A stretch of DNA of 64,000 bases from Oceanithermus profundus DSM 14977. GTDB lineage: Bacteria; Deinococcota; Deinococci; Deinococcales; Marinithermaceae. The notes beneath the pieces were generated by a model. The model saw nothing but the letters and a program-made list of their open reading frames with translations, was not told where the DNA came from and did no database searches. A program made the translations under genes and the position numbers. Below, in pieces: positions 45,817-54,401 of the stretch (position 1 is the first letter of the stretch; each line of letters starts with the position of its first letter). Where the stretch lies: positions 1,674,001-1,738,000 of the forward strand of contig NC_014761.1 of NCBI RefSeq assembly GCF_000183745.1. The letters are read 5' to 3'.

Positions 45817-47688
45817 TTACTGTTCCAAAGCGCTGATGCCGTACTTGGCCTGATCGAAGACCTGCTGCGCGCCGTTTTCGGCCCAGCCGATCAACCAGGC
45901 GTTGGTGGTGGGGTAGCCGAAGCTGCCGAAGTAGGTGCTGGAGACGAAGTTGACCAGGCCCTTCTTGACCACCAGCGGGTTGGAGCGCCAGTAGAAGGGC
46001 AGGGCGGGCAGCTCCTCGGCCCAGATCTCCTGCATCTTCTGCCAGTACTGCTTGCGCTTGGCGGCGTCGAACTCGATCATCGCCTTGGCGCGGAGCTGGT
46101 CGAACTCCTCGTTGCACCAGCCGAAGTTCACGCCGGAGTAGTTGTTCTCGGGCGTGGGCACGTAGGTTTCGCCGGTGATGTAGTCCTTGCAGGTGAAGAC
46201 GCCGGCGTCGTCGACGATGCCGAAGAGCCAGGCGAACTCGAAGAGGCCCTTCCAGCTGCCGTCGTAGGCCTTGGAGAAGAAGTCGTTGGAGAAGACGACC
46301 GAGGAGGGGGCGTTGTTGATCTTGACCTTGATGCCGACCTTCTTCAGGTCGTTCTGGAAGAAGACCTGGGTGCGCTCACGGATGCGGTTGCCCGCGGTCG
46401 TCACGTATTCGATCTCGAACTTGACCGTGCGGCCGTCGTCGGTCTTGCGCTCGAGGTAGCCGTCGCCGTCGAGGTCCTTCCAACCCAGCTCGGCCAGCAG
46501 CTGCTTGGCCTTCTCGGGGTCGTAGGGGTACTTCTTGACGTCCGGGTTGGCGTTCGGGTCGGCGAAGTGGACCCAGGTGTCGGCCACCGGCTGCAGACCG
46601 TCGAAGAAGGCGTCCACCAGACCCTGGCGGTTCATGGCGTAGAGGATCGCCTGGCGGGTCTTGGGGTTGTCGAGCATCAGGTCCTTGACTTCCTGGACGT
46701 TGCCGAACTTGTTGACCTCGGCGTGCTCCCAGATCACGCCCGGAACCGCCCAGATGTCGAAGCGGCCCTCGGCGCGGCGGACGAGCTGGGGCGCCCGCGC
46801 CTGGTCGAAGGTGAGCGCGACCGAGGAGGTGGCGTCGATGCCGCCGCCCAGGATGGCCACGAGCAGGGCGTTGGTGTCACCGATGAAGCGGTAGGTGACC
46901 TTCTGCACGTACTTGTCCGCGCCGCCCGGAGGGGTGATGAAGAACTTGGGGTTGCGCACCATCTCGAGGCTGCTGCCCGGCACCCACTTCTTGAGGGTGA
47001 AGGGGCCCGAGTAGACCATGCTGCCCTTGTTGAGCGCGTTGGGCGTGGCGAACTTGGAGACGAAGCCCTGGAAGAGCTCGGTGATCTTGGCCGCGTCCTT
47101 CTCGGGGTCGAGCTTGGCGATCTCGGCCTTGGTCTTCTCCCACTCGCCCTTCATGACGTGCGCGGGGGCGATCCCGATCGCGGAGCCCACGAGGTCGTAG
47201 AAGTAGGCGGGCTCGAAGCTGACCGTGAAGTTGCGGTCGTCCTGCACCGAGAGCTTCACCCGGTTCCAGTACGAGGGGTCCTGCACCGGAGCGCCGGGGT
47301 ACTTGCCCACCTCGTAGAAGAAGGCCACGTCGGCCGAGGTGATGGGGACGCCGTCGGACCAGAAGATGTCGTCGCGCAGGGTGTAGTGGATGTCGATGCG
47401 CTTCTTGCCCTCGCCCAGGTCGGTCACCTTGACGCGCCCGTTCTCGGTGGTGGGCACCTCGGTGGCCAGGTAGGGCTGGTCGTTGCCGTCGATGTCGATG
47501 TACTCGAGCCCCGCCCAGAGGAAGTTCTCGATCTCGCTGGCGATGGCGGCGCTGCTCACGAAGGCCCAGGCGTCCCCGAGGACGCGCGGCTCCTGCGAAG
47601 CGCCGACGACCAGACTGTTGTCCCTCGGTCCGGCGAGCGCCAGACCCGCTGCAGCTACTAGCCCAAGAGTAAGAAGAATTCGCTTCAT
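45817..47688 (-). CDS. Extracellular solute-binding protein, family 5 (peptide-binding)
   Basis: The 623-residue binding protein of the importer. It has a signal peptide (KRILLTLGLVAAAGLALA), then family 5 segments: IDIHYTLRDDIFWSDGVPIT with the conserved ligand-site pattern, GPFTLKKWVPGSSLEMVRNP, NPKTRQAILYAMNRQGLVDA and YDPEKAKQLLAELGWKDLDG. Oligo- or dipeptides are likely ligands, though some members bind nickel or sugars. ATG 47688 has AAAGGAGGAG upstream and a good promoter at 47773-47746. It diverges from an M24 peptidase, which fits peptide use. Confidence 0.92.
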   Translation of the reverse strand: MKRILLTLGLVAAAGLALAGPRDNSLVVGASQEPRVLGDAWAFVSSAAIASEIENFLWAGLEYIDIDGNDQPYLATEVPTTENGRVKVTDLGEGKKRIDIHYTLRDDIFWSDGVPITSADVAFFYEVGKYPGAPVQDPSYWNRVKLSVQDDRNFTVSFEPAYFYDLVGSAIGIAPAHVMKGEWEKTKAEIAKLDPEKDAAKITELFQGFVSKFATPNALNKGSMVYSGPFTLKKWVPGSSLEMVRNPKFFITPPGGADKYVQKVTYRFIGDTNALLVAILGGGIDATSSVALTFDQARAPQLVRRAEGRFDIWAVPGVIWEHAEVNKFGNVQEVKDLMLDNPKTRQAILYAMNRQGLVDAFFDGLQPVADTWVHFADPNANPDVKKYPYDPEKAKQLLAELGWKDLDGDGYLERKTDDGRTVKFEIEYVTTAGNRIRERTQVFFQNDLKKVGIKVKINNAPSSVVFSNDFFSKAYDGSWKGLFEFAWLFGIVDDAGVFTCKDYITGETYVPTPENNYSGVNFGWCNEEFDQLRAKAMIEFDAAKRKQYWQKMQEIWAEELPALPFYWRSNPLVVKKGLVNFVSSTYFGSFGYPTTNAWLIGWAENGAQQVFDQAKYGISALEQ

Positions 47689-47745
47689 ACTCCTCCTTTC
47701 CGGGGTTTGCGGCCCCATATCCATGGCGATGGTTTCACCGCTTTT

Positions 47746-47773
47746 ATTATACGGAGCACCGCTGGAAACGCAA
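47746..47773 (-). promoter_or_regulatory. Promoter of the peptide-importer operon
   Basis: Reading leftward, TTGCGT (47773-47768), 16 bp, TATAAT (47751-47746), the only perfect -10 consensus seen in the window. The rightward M24 gene has its own -10 (TATGCT, 47791-47796) 17 bp beyond. Confidence 0.75.
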
Positions 47774-47802
47774 TAAAGAACGTTTCGGCCTATGCTGGTC
47801 TC

Positions 47803-48957
47803 ATGGATCCGCAGATTCTACGTCAGGCCCTAGGCGCAGCAGGGCTGCCCGCTTGGCTCTTCTACAGCTTTGGCGCGTCGAACCCGCTGGCGCTGGAGGC
47901 CCTGGAGCTGGGCCGGGCGCACCTGACCCGGCGCTTCGCCTACCTGGTTCCGGCCGCGGGTGAGCCGCGGCTGCTCGCCCACCGCCTGGAGCTCGAACGC
48001 TTCGACCACCTGCCCGGTGAACGCCTCCCCTACGCCCGCTGGCAGGAGTTCGACCGGGGGCTCGAGCACCTGCTCGAAGGCGTAACGCGCGCCGCCCTCG
48101 ACTACCAGCCGGGCGCCCGCATCCCCTACCTCTCCCGCGTCGACGCCGGCTTCGTCGAGCGGGTGCGGGCCCTGGGCGTAGAAGTGGTGAGCGCGGCCCT
48201 GCCGATGCTGCATTTGCAGACCTGGAGCTCAGACGACCTGGCCGCCCACCGCCGCGCCGCCGCGGTACTGCACGAAGCCCGGGACGCCGCGCTGGCGTTC
48301 TTGCGCGCGCGTCTGCCGGACGACCCCCCGCGCGAGCTGGAGGTGCAGCGGGTCATGCTGGACGTCTTCGGGAAACGCGGCGTCGAGTACGACCACCCGC
48401 CCATCGTGGCCTTCGGCGCGCACGCCGCCCGCCCCCACTACACCCCCCAAGCCGGAAGCGACGCCGCCCTGCGGCCCGGCGACGTCGTCCTCCTCGACCT
48501 CTGGGCGCGCGAGCCCGGCGGGGTCTACGCCGACATCACCTGGATGGCCGGCTGGCAGGTTTCGCCCGAAGCCTTGCAGGCCTGGGAAGCGGTGGCGGCC
48601 GCGCGCGACCGTGCGGTGGCGTTGGTGCGTGAGGCCTACGCGGCCGGCCGCCATCCGGCCGGCTGGGAGGCCGACCGCGCCGCCCGCGAGGTGCTGGAGG
48701 CGCGCGGCTTCGGCGAATGCGTGCTCCACCGCACCGGCCACCACCTGGGGCGCAGGGGTCCCCACGGCAGCGGCACCCACCTGGACGATTTCGAGAGCCA
48801 CGACACCCGCCCCCTCATTCCCGGACTCGCCTTCACCGTGGAGCCCGGCGTCTACCTGGAGGGGCGGTTCGGAATCCGCAGCGAGATCGACGTCTTCCTG
48901 CACGAGTCCGGGCCCGAGGTGACGACGGAGGTGCAGGGTGAGATGGACGTGCTTTGA
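47803..48957 (+). CDS. M24-family metallopeptidase (Xaa-Pro aminopeptidase/dipeptidase-like)
   Basis: A 384-residue enzyme with a creatinase-like N-terminal domain and a pita-bread catalytic domain from about residue 160. The five metal ligands are visible: Asp in VLLDLWAREPGG, Asp in YADITWMAG, His in LHRTGHHLGRRG, Glu in FTVEPGVYLEGRF and Glu in GIRSEIDVFL. This predicts cleavage of peptides next to proline, although some M24 members have other substrates. ATG lies 6 nt after TATGCT (47791-47796), with no Shine-Dalgarno, so it is probably leaderless. It is divergent from the peptide importer. Confidence 0.87.
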   Translation: MDPQILRQALGAAGLPAWLFYSFGASNPLALEALELGRAHLTRRFAYLVPAAGEPRLLAHRLELERFDHLPGERLPYARWQEFDRGLEHLLEGVTRAALDYQPGARIPYLSRVDAGFVERVRALGVEVVSAALPMLHLQTWSSDDLAAHRRAAAVLHEARDAALAFLRARLPDDPPRELEVQRVMLDVFGKRGVEYDHPPIVAFGAHAARPHYTPQAGSDAALRPGDVVLLDLWAREPGGVYADITWMAGWQVSPEALQAWEAVAAARDRAVALVREAYAAGRHPAGWEADRAAREVLEARGFGECVLHRTGHHLGRRGPHGSGTHLDDFESHDTRPLIPGLAFTVEPGVYLEGRFGIRSEIDVFLHESGPEVTTEVQGEMDVL

Positions 48958-49001
48958 TGGGAAGAAAATTACGCCTCTAGCTCGAGATTTATGAAGAAAC
49001 T

Positions 49002-49036
49002 GTGCGTAGTACGTGGTTCGTAGTACGTCGTATGGG
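49002..49036. repeat. ACTACGYA array, inverted copy
   Basis: On the minus strand the bases read ACGTACTACGAACCACGTAC and continue TACGCAC, the same degenerate units as at 43291-43331. Confidence 0.55.
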
Positions 49037-49179
49037 GCGTGTTCGTGTGCCCGCCCGTGGTGTTGGTGGTGGACGCTGGCCAAGACGGAACGACCGCGCC
49101 CAAACGTTTGGCAACGGTAGGGGCTTTTTAAGACGCCGTCAGACGAAGACGGAGCGGTCACCATGCTTTAAGCTCTGGA

Positions 49180-49217
49180 TTCCAGCTCGCGCAGGCCTCC
49201 GGCCTGCTTGGCTGGAA
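49180..49217. repeat. Palindromic intergenic repeat A (hairpin)
   Basis: Nested stems: TTCCAGC with GCTGGAA outside, GCAGGCC with GGCCTGC inside, loop TCC; flanked by TGGA and TGACG. Elements of this TGGATTCCAGC...GCTGGAATGACG type occur in many bacterial genomes. Confidence 0.65.
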
Positions 49218-49257
49218 TGACGAAGCAAGTTCGATTTGACCCAAACATATTCTCGTC

Positions 49258-49293
49258 ATCCCAGGCAAGCGGCGAAGCCGCGCGACCTGGGAT
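49258..49293. repeat. Palindromic intergenic repeat B (hairpin)
   Basis: ATCCCAGG and CCTGGGAT form the outer stem, with GGC/GCC inside around GAA. It is preceded by CGTC and followed by CCAGA, the mirror orientation of repeat A 40 bp away. Confidence 0.65.
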
Positions 49294-49387
49294 CCAGACC
49301 GAGTCACCGACCCGTGGTTGAAGCTGCGCCAACATTCCGATGAATAAGCGACGATATTCAGGGACAACGAAATCTCGGTTTTATGTA

Positions 49388-49441
49388 CAGCATGGACCCC
49401 GGATCTCCCTCGGCTATTAGCCTCGGTCGTCCGGGGATACG
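49388..49441. repeat. Dispersed repeat CAGCATGGAYCC...GGGGATACG, copy 1
   Basis: Begins CAGCATGGACCCCGGA and ends TCCGGGGATACG, the CCCCGGA and TCCGGGG parts being complementary. A second copy with the same ends lies at 60471-60567. Confidence 0.6.
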
Positions 49442-49678
49442 TTGTTGTTCAGGAAAAAAGAAGTTGTTCGTGTCCCCGGCCAAGGGGCGTAGCGACCGCG
49501 AGCGGGCCTGTCCCGGACTTGGTCCGAGGGCCCAGGCCGTGCATGACGCTACGGCCATGTCGCCTTGAACAGCGCGTCCTGGCGGCGCAGCGGCCCCGGC
49601 GTGGCGCTGGCGGAAACGCCCCCTGCAGTAACGAAACCGTGTTGTGGGAACGGGACGATCGACGCGCCCGCGCGAACC

Positions 49679-50992
49679 CTAGCCGCCTGCGTTCCGCCGG
49701 CGAATGGCCCTGCGCGTCAACCCCCGGTAGACGGCCTCGAACACCAGGGCCAGCGCGAAGGCGGCGAAGGTGGCCCAGAAGGCGGCGCGCCCCTGGTTCC
49801 ACTGGTAGACCTGCAGCACCCCGAACACCGAAGCCACCACCACGAAGGAGAGCACCACGAACCAGGGCCGCCCGTCGGCCTGGCCGGTCCGCAGCAGGCG
49901 GTAGTGGGCCACGAAGACGAACAGGTAGATCATGATCATCACCGAGCTGGTGATGCCGGCGATGCCCGAAAGGTCGAAGGCGAGGGCGAACAGCAAACCC
50001 AGGATCGCGGTCGCGTACAACCCCTCGGTGGCGCTGAACCAAACCTTGCGTTCGAAGGCCGCCGGCAGCTCACCCTGCCGCGCCAGCGCGTAGGCAATGT
50101 TGGCCCCGCCGTAGAGGGTGGCGTTGAGCGCGGAGCTGATGGAGAACAACGCCCCCAGCGAGACCAGCACGTAGCCGAAGGCGCCCAGAAACGGCTTGGC
50201 CGCCTCGGCCAGCGCGTACTCCTCGGCCTTCAACAGGTCAGGTAGGGCCACGTTGCCCACGGCCACCAGGGCGACCGAGACGTACACGACGCTGACGATG
50301 AGGATGCTCAGGTATATGGCCCGGGGTACGTTCACCTCCGGGTTTTCCAGGTTCTCCGAGGCGTTGGTGACGAGGCCGAAGCCCATGTAGGAGAGGAAGA
50401 AGATGGCCGCGCCGTAGAGTGTGCCCCGCAGGTGCACCGGATCGAAGCGGGGGGTCACCCAGTCGGGGTGGACGGTCCAGATCCCCAGGACCACGAAGAC
50501 GCCCAGCACCGAAAGCTTGATCAGCACGATCCAGAACTCGGCGCGGCCCACGGCTTTGGAACCGAAGAAGTTGAGCGCGGTGAACGCGGCCACCACCCCG
50601 GCTTCGACCAGCCCCTGGGCCAGGCCGGCCACGGGCAGGTGCACGAGCGGCAGGAAGTACCCCGCGAAGCCCTTGGCGAAGAGCGCGATGGAAACGACGA
50701 AGCTGAACCAGAACAGGATGGCCAGCGCACCGGTGACCACCGAATCGCCGACGCCGCGAACGATGAACTCGATGGGGCCGGCGTTGGAAACGTAACGCTT
50801 GCCCAGGTGGGCGTAGGAGTAGGCCACGAAGAGGGCGAGCAGTCCGCTGAGGACGAAGACGAGCGGGAGGTTGGGCCCGGCGATCTTGGCCCCCAAACCC
50901 AGCATCGTGAAGATGCTGGCGCCGATCATTGTGCCCACGGCCATGGCCACGGCCTCCCACAGCCCCATCGCGTTCCCCCGGGTCGGTTTCAT
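49679..50992 (-). CDS. Amino acid permease, APC superfamily
   Basis: A 437-residue transporter with about 12 membrane helices. The family signature is the broken first helix VAMAVGTMIGASIFTMLG near residue 20, followed by IAGPNLPLVFVLSGLLALFV. Other segments are FLSYMGFGLVTNASENLENP (helix 6, with the conserved unwound region) and ISSALNATLYGGANIAYALA. The substrate is probably an amino acid or small amine. TAGAAT (51004-50999) lies 6 nt before the ATG, with no Shine-Dalgarno, so the mRNA is probably leaderless. Confidence 0.9.
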   Translation of the reverse strand: MKPTRGNAMGLWEAVAMAVGTMIGASIFTMLGLGAKIAGPNLPLVFVLSGLLALFVAYSYAHLGKRYVSNAGPIEFIVRGVGDSVVTGALAILFWFSFVVSIALFAKGFAGYFLPLVHLPVAGLAQGLVEAGVVAAFTALNFFGSKAVGRAEFWIVLIKLSVLGVFVVLGIWTVHPDWVTPRFDPVHLRGTLYGAAIFFLSYMGFGLVTNASENLENPEVNVPRAIYLSILIVSVVYVSVALVAVGNVALPDLLKAEEYALAEAAKPFLGAFGYVLVSLGALFSISSALNATLYGGANIAYALARQGELPAAFERKVWFSATEGLYATAILGLLFALAFDLSGIAGITSSVMIMIYLFVFVAHYRLLRTGQADGRPWFVVLSFVVVASVFGVLQVYQWNQGRAAFWATFAAFALALVFEAVYRGLTRRAIRRRNAGG

Positions 50993-51032
50993 ATCTGCAT
51001 TCTAGAGGCGCAGCGTCAGGCCGCCGGCCCCA

Positions 51033-51060
51033 AAAGAAGCGCCCGCCCCGAGGGGCGGGC
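51033..51060 (-). terminator. Terminator of the tmRNA gene
   Basis: Reading leftward, GCCCGCCCC, loop TC, GGGGCGGGC (51060-51041), then GCTTCTTTTG. It lies 9 nt after the CCA end of tmRNA. Confidence 0.8.
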
Positions 51061-51068
51061 CGGCGATC

Positions 51069-51420
51069 TGGTGGAGGCGGCGGGACTCGAACCCGCGTCC
51101 GAGAGCCTATCCAGTGGGCGTCTACGAGCGTAGTCCGCGTTTCAGGTTCTCGGTCCTGCCTTGGCCCGCGGACGGGCGGTCAGGACCCAGCTCCGTGGAA
51201 TTTCGCCTCGGGTTACGGAGCCTCGCCCTTGGCTAGCCGGCTTTAGTGTCGTCCGCTGCCCGAGCCACCGGCCGGGCTTGACAGGGACGTGGCGGGGTTA
51301 AGCCGCCAGAGCGTAGTTATCGTTGCCAGTTATTGGCGTTGCCGGTGTTTTACGAGGCCTCCGGCACCTCGGCTCGCAGCCTCACCTTCAAGGGCCCCCG
51401 TCGAACCCAGGATCGCCCCC
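51069..51420 (-). ncRNA. ssrA: Transfer-messenger RNA (tmRNA)
   Basis: A 352-nt tmRNA that rescues stalled ribosomes. The 5' end GGGGGCG (51420 leftward) pairs with CGCCTCC next to the terminal ACCA (ending at 51069), with one G:U pair; the T arm GCGGGTTCGAGTCCCGC is intact. The tag frame, 51327 to 51298, reads GGC AAC GAT AAC TAC GCT CTG, then GCG GCT TAA, that is GNDNYALAA, with Gly as resume codon where many bacteria have Ala. The promoter at 51479-51451 implies a 5' leader of about 24 nt to be removed by RNase P. Pseudoknots were not modelled. Confidence 0.96.
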
Positions 51421-51450
51421 TTGATACGTGCAACGAACCTACGCAATGTG

Positions 51451-51479
51451 ATTCTATCACATTTTCGGCGGCGCCTCAA
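51451..51479 (-). promoter_or_regulatory. Promoter of ssrA
   Basis: Reading leftward, TTGAGG (51479-51474), 17 bp, TAGAAT (51456-51451). It is back-to-back with the -10 of the rightward MBL gene (TAAAAT, 51495-51500). Confidence 0.75.
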
Positions 51480-51506
51480 CGCTTTGACCGGGTCTAAAAT
51501 GATGGC

Positions 51507-52469
51507 ATGGACCTCGCTCTGGACGGCCTGCACCCCCTTCCGGTACCCATCCCCTACCCCATGAAGTACGTCAACCTGGTCTTGATCGAGGGCGACGGGC
51601 TCGTGTTGGTGGACACCGCGCTGGACCTTCCCGACGCCCGCCACGCCATCGAACGGGGGCTGGCCGAGCGCGGCGCCCGCCCGGGCGACCTGGACGCGGT
51701 CGTCCTGACCCACCACCACCCCGACCATTACGGCCTGGCGGGCTGGTTCGAATCGCAAGGGGTGCCGGTTTACATGCTCGACGTGGCCATCGAACGCGAC
51801 CACGGTTGGTGGAGCCGTTTCGAGCCCTGGCTCGAGCAATCCACCGCCCACTTCCGTGAGCACGGCATGCCCGAGGCCTTCATCGCCGACCTGCGGGAGG
51901 TCATGGAGGCGACGCATCGGCGCATCCGCCCGCCCCAGAACCCCCGCCCCCTCACGGACGGCGAGGACGTGCAGCTGGCCGGCCAGCGGTTCACCGTCCA
52001 CTGGACGCCGGGGCACGCGGACGGCCACCTGGTGCTCCTGCGCGATGATGGAACGCTGATCGCCGGCGACGCGATTTTGGACCGCATCACGCCCAACGTG
52101 GGCAAATGGGTGGGCAGCCGCCCCGATCCGCTGGGCGACTTCCTGCGCTCCCTCGAGAAGATCCGGGGGCTCGAGCCCCGGCAGGCCCTGGTGGGGCACT
52201 ACGGCCCGGTCCTCGAAGACGTGGACGCCCGCGCACGCGAAATCGAGCGTCACCACAAAGACCGCCTGCGTTTTCTGGCGGACCGGCTCGCCCGCGGCCC
52301 GCGCACCGCCTGGGAGCTTTCGCTCGAGCTCTTTCCCCAGGAGGGCCTCAGCACCGCCCAGCGCCGCTTCGCCTGGGCCGAAACCCTGGCCCACCTGGTG
52401 CACCTCCAGCACCTGGGGCGGGTCCGCGCGCTCCCGGAAACGCCCGTACGCTTCGAGTTGGTAGGCTAG
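51507..52469 (+). CDS. MBL-fold metallo-hydrolase
   Basis: A 320-residue metallo-beta-lactamase-fold protein. The metal site is visible as VVLTHHHPDHYGLAGW (HxHxDH-type) near residue 70, then TPGHADGHLVLLRDDG with the next His, and LIAGDAILDRI with the bridging Asp. The C-terminal 100 residues (HHKDRLRFLADRLARGP) are a winged-helix-like extension as in lactamase-B-like 2 (LACTB2) proteins. Thioester or RNA-phosphodiester hydrolysis are both possible. TAAAAT (51495-51500) lies 6 nt before the ATG: leaderless. Confidence 0.87.
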   Translation: MDLALDGLHPLPVPIPYPMKYVNLVLIEGDGLVLVDTALDLPDARHAIERGLAERGARPGDLDAVVLTHHHPDHYGLAGWFESQGVPVYMLDVAIERDHGWWSRFEPWLEQSTAHFREHGMPEAFIADLREVMEATHRRIRPPQNPRPLTDGEDVQLAGQRFTVHWTPGHADGHLVLLRDDGTLIAGDAILDRITPNVGKWVGSRPDPLGDFLRSLEKIRGLEPRQALVGHYGPVLEDVDARAREIERHHKDRLRFLADRLARGPRTAWELSLELFPQEGLSTAQRRFAWAETLAHLVHLQHLGRVRALPETPVRFELVG

Positions 52470-52474
52470 GACCC

Positions 52475-52708
52475 ATGGATCCCTTTTTCGCCGGGCTCTT
52501 GATGCTGCTGAGCTTCATGCTGGCCGTGCGCGGCTGGCTCGCCGGGCAGCGCTGGGCCGTGGCCTTCCTGGCCGTTCCGGCGCTCTACCTCTTCGTGTCG
52601 CACTCCCCCTGGGCCTCGGGGGCCTACCTGGTGTTGTTGTTCGCGGGGTGGTGGTACCTGAAGCGCTTCGAACCCTCCGGCGGGCAAGAACCCCCGGAAA
52701 CCGATTAA
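52475..52708 (+). CDS. Small membrane protein (77 residues)
   Basis: Two or three hydrophobic segments (FFAGLLMLLSFMLAVRGWLA, WAVAFLAVPALYLFVS, GAYLVLLFAGWWYL) and a polar tail. No family recognised. ATG 52475 was chosen because TAGGCT (52462-52467) ends 7 nt upstream; this hexamer overlaps the last codons of the MBL gene. Its own TAA stop forms the start of a TAAGAT hexamer ahead of the HNH gene. Confidence 0.68.
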   Translation: MDPFFAGLLMLLSFMLAVRGWLAGQRWAVAFLAVPALYLFVSHSPWASGAYLVLLFAGWWYLKRFEPSGGQEPPETD

Positions 52709-52720
52709 GATAGACGCAAG

Positions 52721-53251
52721 ATGAACCTGAACGCGCCGCGCATCCTGGTGCTCAACGCCGGTTACGAGCCCTTGGGGTTGACCACGATCCGCCGCGGCGT
52801 CATCCTCGTGCAAAACGAAACCGCCGACGCCATCATCGAAAGCCAGCATTTCTTGCGCACCCCCAGCCGCCGGGTGCCCGTGCCCTCGGTGATCCGCCTG
52901 CGCCGCATGATCCGCCGCCCCCTGGGGCGGCTTGCTCTTAACCGGCGCAACGTGCTGCGCCGCGACGGATTCACCTGTCAGTACTGCGGGAAACGCTCGA
53001 GCCACCTGACGATCGATCACGTCCTCCCCCGGAGCCGCGGCGGGCGCGACGCCTGGGAAAACCTGGTGGCCGCCTGCCACGCCTGCAACACCCGAAAAGG
53101 CGACCGCACCCCCGAGGAAGCCGGCATGCCCCTGCTGCGTAAACCCTCGGCCCCGGGCTACCTGGCCTGGATCACCTTCGAGCTGCGCGAGGTTCCCGAG
53201 GAGTGGGTCCCCTTTCTGCCGGTCACGGCCTCTCGGATCTACGCCGATTGA
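52721..53251 (+). CDS. HNH endonuclease family protein
   Basis: A 176-residue stand-alone HNH protein. The first 75 residues (LVLNAGYEPLGLTTIRRGVI) form a family-specific N-terminal domain. The HNH finger follows: CQYCGKRSSHLTIDHVLPRS, with the catalytic His after Asp, then GGRDAWENLVAACHACNTRK, completing two zinc-binding CxxC pairs. Proteins of this size and layout are common in bacteria and their role is unclear; no intron, toxin or restriction gene adjoins it. A TAAGAT hexamer starts at the stop codon of the previous gene, 9 nt before the ATG. Confidence 0.88.
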   Translation: MNLNAPRILVLNAGYEPLGLTTIRRGVILVQNETADAIIESQHFLRTPSRRVPVPSVIRLRRMIRRPLGRLALNRRNVLRRDGFTCQYCGKRSSHLTIDHVLPRSRGGRDAWENLVAACHACNTRKGDRTPEEAGMPLLRKPSAPGYLAWITFELREVPEEWVPFLPVTASRIYAD

Positions 53252-54095
53252 ACCACGGCTCCGCCGCGGTGCCCGCGACCGCCAGCACCACCAGCGCCGC
53301 CCCCAGGTAGCCGAGGAGCGAGAACCGCTCACCCCACCAGACAAAGGCGAGCAGCGAGGCCAGCACGGGCTCCAGCGTGGCGACCAGCGACGCGCGCGTC
53401 GCCTCGAGCCGCCGCAGCCCCAGGCCGTAGAAGAGGTAGGCGAGGTAGGTCGAGACCACCGAGAGGACGGCGAGGGCCGCCCACACCGCGGCGTCCTTGT
53501 GCACGAAATCGACCCAGGGGAGCAGCACCAGCGCCCCGACCGGCAGGGCTACGGCGAGCAGGGCCACGGGGTGGAAGCGCGCGAACTGCAGCTTGCCGTA
53601 GACGTAGTACCCCGCGTACGCCAACCCCGACACCAACCCCCACACCACGCCGGCCGCATTGAACGCCCAGCCCCCCAGGGGCCAGGCCAGCAGCGTCACC
53701 CCAAGCAGGGTAAGGGCCACCAAACCCGCCCCGTACGGCCGAATCGGCTGGCCCAGGAAGGCGCGGCTGCCCAGCACCACCCACGCCGGCGCGGTGTAGA
53801 GCAGCACCGAGGCCAGCGCCGCTCCCCCGTAGGCCACCGCGTACTGGTAGCTCAGGTAGAACAGGGCCACGCCCAGCACCCCGAAGAGCACCGCGCCCCC
53901 CAGGCTTCGCCCGTGGGGGCGGGGCAACCGACGTGCCCAAGCGTGCAGGGCGAACAGCGCACCCCCGAACAGGGCCCGCCAAAACGCCACCTCCACGGGG
54001 GCGATCCCCGAATCCAGCGCCAGCCGCGATACCGGACCGATCAACGCCCAGCTGCTCGCGGCCAGAAGCATGTACACGTACCCCACCCCATCCAT
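53223..54095 (-). CDS. EamA/DMT-family transporter (second copy)
   Basis: A 290-residue, ten-helix protein of two EamA repeats. Segments: YMLLAASSWALIGPVSRLAL, VEVAFWRALFGGALFALHAW, LASVLLYTAPAWVVLGSRAF and, in the second half, ATRASLVATLEPVLASLLAF and LLGYLGAALVVLAVAG. It is not a close copy of the EamA protein at 38025-38885. The ATG at 54095 is 2 nt from a CAGAAT hexamer (54099-54094); if that is the -10, GTG 54086, 7 nt after it, is the real start. Its last 29 bp overlap the HNH gene on the other strand. Confidence 0.85.
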   Translation of the reverse strand: MDGVGYVYMLLAASSWALIGPVSRLALDSGIAPVEVAFWRALFGGALFALHAWARRLPRPHGRSLGGAVLFGVLGVALFYLSYQYAVAYGGAALASVLLYTAPAWVVLGSRAFLGQPIRPYGAGLVALTLLGVTLLAWPLGGWAFNAAGVVWGLVSGLAYAGYYVYGKLQFARFHPVALLAVALPVGALVLLPWVDFVHKDAAVWAALAVLSVVSTYLAYLFYGLGLRRLEATRASLVATLEPVLASLLAFVWWGERFSLLGYLGAALVVLAVAGTAAEPWFNRRRSERP

Positions 54096-54252
54096 TCTGC
54101 ACCGGCCGCGCCCGCGGGCTTCGTCGCCCGGCCCACCGCGATGGGGTCCGCCAACCGGTTCCGCGGAATTCGCACGTACCGAACGGCGCTCCTGCGGCTT
54201 GGCCCGCCCCGCTCGCCGCGTACCCCCAAATGGGGGTGGCACGCCGCGGTTG

Positions 54253-54332
54253 AAGGTTCTATTCTCTTCTTAAGAGGCAAACGAGGGTTCGACGTCCCGC
54301 CTCTACTATCGGCCCAAGGCTCAAGGTTCTAT
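54253..54332 (+). repeat. Direct repeat AAGGTTCTAT x2 upstream of the pilin gene
   Basis: AAGGTTCTAT occurs at 54253-54262 and 54323-54332, exactly 70 bp apart, in the AT-richer leader of the pilin gene. The second copy runs into TATGAT (54330-54335), a possible -10. No clear -35 was found. They may be regulator sites. Confidence 0.45.
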
Positions 54333-54401
54333 GATGCACTACCGCAGGACCCCACCGCGTATCCGATACCTGATCGGTGGGTAAAGTAGGAGGAACGAAA
54401 A

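Larger units (their letters stand above)
48958..49678. other. Gene-free region with several palindromic repeats
   Basis: 721 bp with no convincing gene. It holds an inverted copy of the ACTACGYA array (49002-49036) and three palindromic elements (49180-49217, 49258-49293, 49388-49441). The AT content is somewhat higher than in the flanking genes, especially at 48958-49000 and 49215-49260. The rest shows no recognisable signal; the amino-acid permease gene ends leftward at 49679 without an obvious terminator. Confidence 0.6.
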
